DNA of 6,242 nucleotides from Chloroflexota bacterium (GTDB taxonomy: Bacteria > Chloroflexota > Anaerolineae > Fen-1058): the NCBI GenBank assembly GCA_016219235.1, contig JACRBO010000730.1, forward strand, positions 1 through 6,242, given 5' to 3'. Of the stretch, positions 5,760 to 6,242 are shown piece after piece. Every line of letters begins with the position of its first letter. Positions within the stretch are counted from its first letter, which is position 1. The position numbers and the translations under genes were made by a program. The notes under the pieces are model-generated. The model was not told the DNA's origin, made no database searches, and worked only from the letters and a program-made list of their open reading frames with translations.

Positions 5760-5786
5760 CGAGTGTGCATCTCGCATCCTGCTTCT
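5726..5786. repeat. Dispersed hairpin/heptamer repeat, copy B
   Basis: This is the partner of 183-243: AATCAA, a hairpin with a 14-nt loop (11 of 14 loop bases shared) and a run of 7-nt units, GCATCTC, GCATCCT, GCTTCTT and GCCTCTC (5767-5794). As in copy A, it lies between converging genes and stops just before the minus-strand stop codon (8 nt here, 9 nt in A). Its left half is translated as the end of the transporter. Confidence 0.75.
5733..5764. terminator. Hairpin at the convergent transporter/DUF3105 junction
   Basis: ACTCGCCAG (5733-5741) pairs with CTGACGAGT (5756-5764) across a 14-nt loop. One position is a C/A mismatch in the plus-strand RNA but a G-U pair in the minus-strand RNA, so the fold is complete only for the leftward (DUF3105) transcript. 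The transporter's TGA (5757-5759) is inside the stem. No U-run of four or more follows in either direction, so efficient intrinsic termination is uncertain. Confidence 0.5.
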
Positions 5787-5794
5787 TGCCTCTC

Positions 5795-6242
5795 CTACGA
5801 AATCGGCGTGCCCACCCCGCCGCTGCACAACGCCCCCGGCTCCGGCGTCTGCGGACCGGCTGCGTAGCGCGAGACGAACAGCGACAGCCGCGCGTCGTTG
5901 ACGTCATCTAAAGGCAGCTGCAAGCCCCAGGCTGAAGCCACCACGGGCTTGGGCAAATCCAGGTACGGCGACACCAGCACATGCGTCTGGCCGCGAGTCA
6001 GATCGCGCAGACGATTGACGGCGTCCTGCGGCAGATCGGGCCGGTACGTAATCCACACCGCGCCGTGTTCCAGCGAGTGCACGGCATTCTCGTTCTTCAC
6101 CGGCTGATCGTAGATGCCGCAGTTTAGCCATGCCGCGCTGTGCACGCCACCGACCGGCGGATTCTGCGGGTAGATTTGCGGCGCTTCGCTATGCTGGCCC
6201 GCCAGATTGTTGTACGTCTGCACCCCATCCAGCACCGCCACC
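5795..6242 (-). CDS. DUF3105 domain protein, C-terminal part (5' end outside window)
   Basis: The visible 148-149 residues match the DUF3105 pattern: NPPVGGVHSAAWLNCGIYDQP, followed by ENAVHSLEHGAVWITYRPDLP, a YLDLPKPVVASAWG segment, and the end GPQTPEPGALCSGGVGTPIS. The function of DUF3105 is not established. Family members are usually exported or membrane-anchored by an N-terminal helix, which would be upstream of this window. Counting from the first visible residue, H34, C41, H55 and H59 are in the most conserved block and could form a metal site; C139 is near the end. The frame is open to the window edge and the GTG there is more likely an internal valine than a start. The TAG stop is 8 nt from the 3' repeat, and the gene converges on the transporter. 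Confidence 0.85.
   Translation of the reverse strand, partial: VAVLDGVQTYNNLAGQHSEAPQIYPQNPPVGGVHSAAWLNCGIYDQPVKNENAVHSLEHGAVWITYRPDLPQDAVNRLRDLTRGQTHVLVSPYLDLPKPVVASAWGLQLPLDDVNDARLSLFVSRYAAGPQTPEPGALCSGGVGTPIS

Noticed and set aside
5375..5770. Minus-strand open frame across the transporter's 3' half
   Set aside because: No family resemblance, and its start lies in the hairpin repeat; composition is that of an antisense shadow.

Overview
The window is a compact, GC-rich piece of bacterial chromosome, roughly 60% G+C by eye. It holds six genes and little intergenic DNA. The gene set suggests Chloroflexota (Anaerolineae- or Chloroflexia-like): a DUF3105 protein, lipoproteins with Pro/Ala/Thr-rich linkers, a two-component-regulator-type propeller, and promoters of the form GGTA(C/T)(A/T)AT. 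This assignment is inference; no rRNA or other phylogenetic marker is present.

Layout: (1) 2-166 (+), the last 54 residues of a sensor histidine kinase. (2) A hairpin/heptamer repeat (copy A, 183-243) in the convergent gap. (3) 253-1710 (-), a 485-aa FMN-dependent nitronate monooxygenase-like oxidoreductase. (4) A 245-bp divergent control region, 1711-1955, with an extended -10 promoter facing each way. (5) 1956-3743 (+), a 595-aa lipoprotein made of about 13 propeller repeats, overlapping by 4 bp (ATGA) with (6) 3740-4804 (+), a 354-aa lipoprotein of the clan GH-A glycosidase type. (7) 4851-5759 (+), an EamA/DMT-family membrane transporter behind its own -10 element, whose spacing predicts a leaderless mRNA. 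(8) A second copy of the hairpin/heptamer repeat (copy B, 5726-5786), which overlaps the transporter's stop codon. (9) 5795-6242 (-), the C-terminal part of a DUF3105 protein whose N-terminus lies outside the window.

The only clear functional unit is the two-lipoprotein operon: a surface-anchored propeller translationally coupled to a surface-anchored glycosidase-like protein, plausibly for binding and cleaving an extracellular glycan. The oxidoreductase, transporter and DUF3105 gene look like independent housekeeping or accessory genes.

The most notable non-coding signal is the pair of repeats. They are 82% identical over 61 ungapped nt, both lie between convergent genes, and both end 8-9 nt from the stop codon of the minus-strand gene. 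They have a 14-nt loop in common, and their stems differ by a compensatory base-pair swap. Each is followed by a run of 7-nt direct repeats. They look like members of a dispersed bidirectional terminator or mobile hairpin family. No tRNA, rRNA, CRISPR array, insertion sequence or phage gene was seen.
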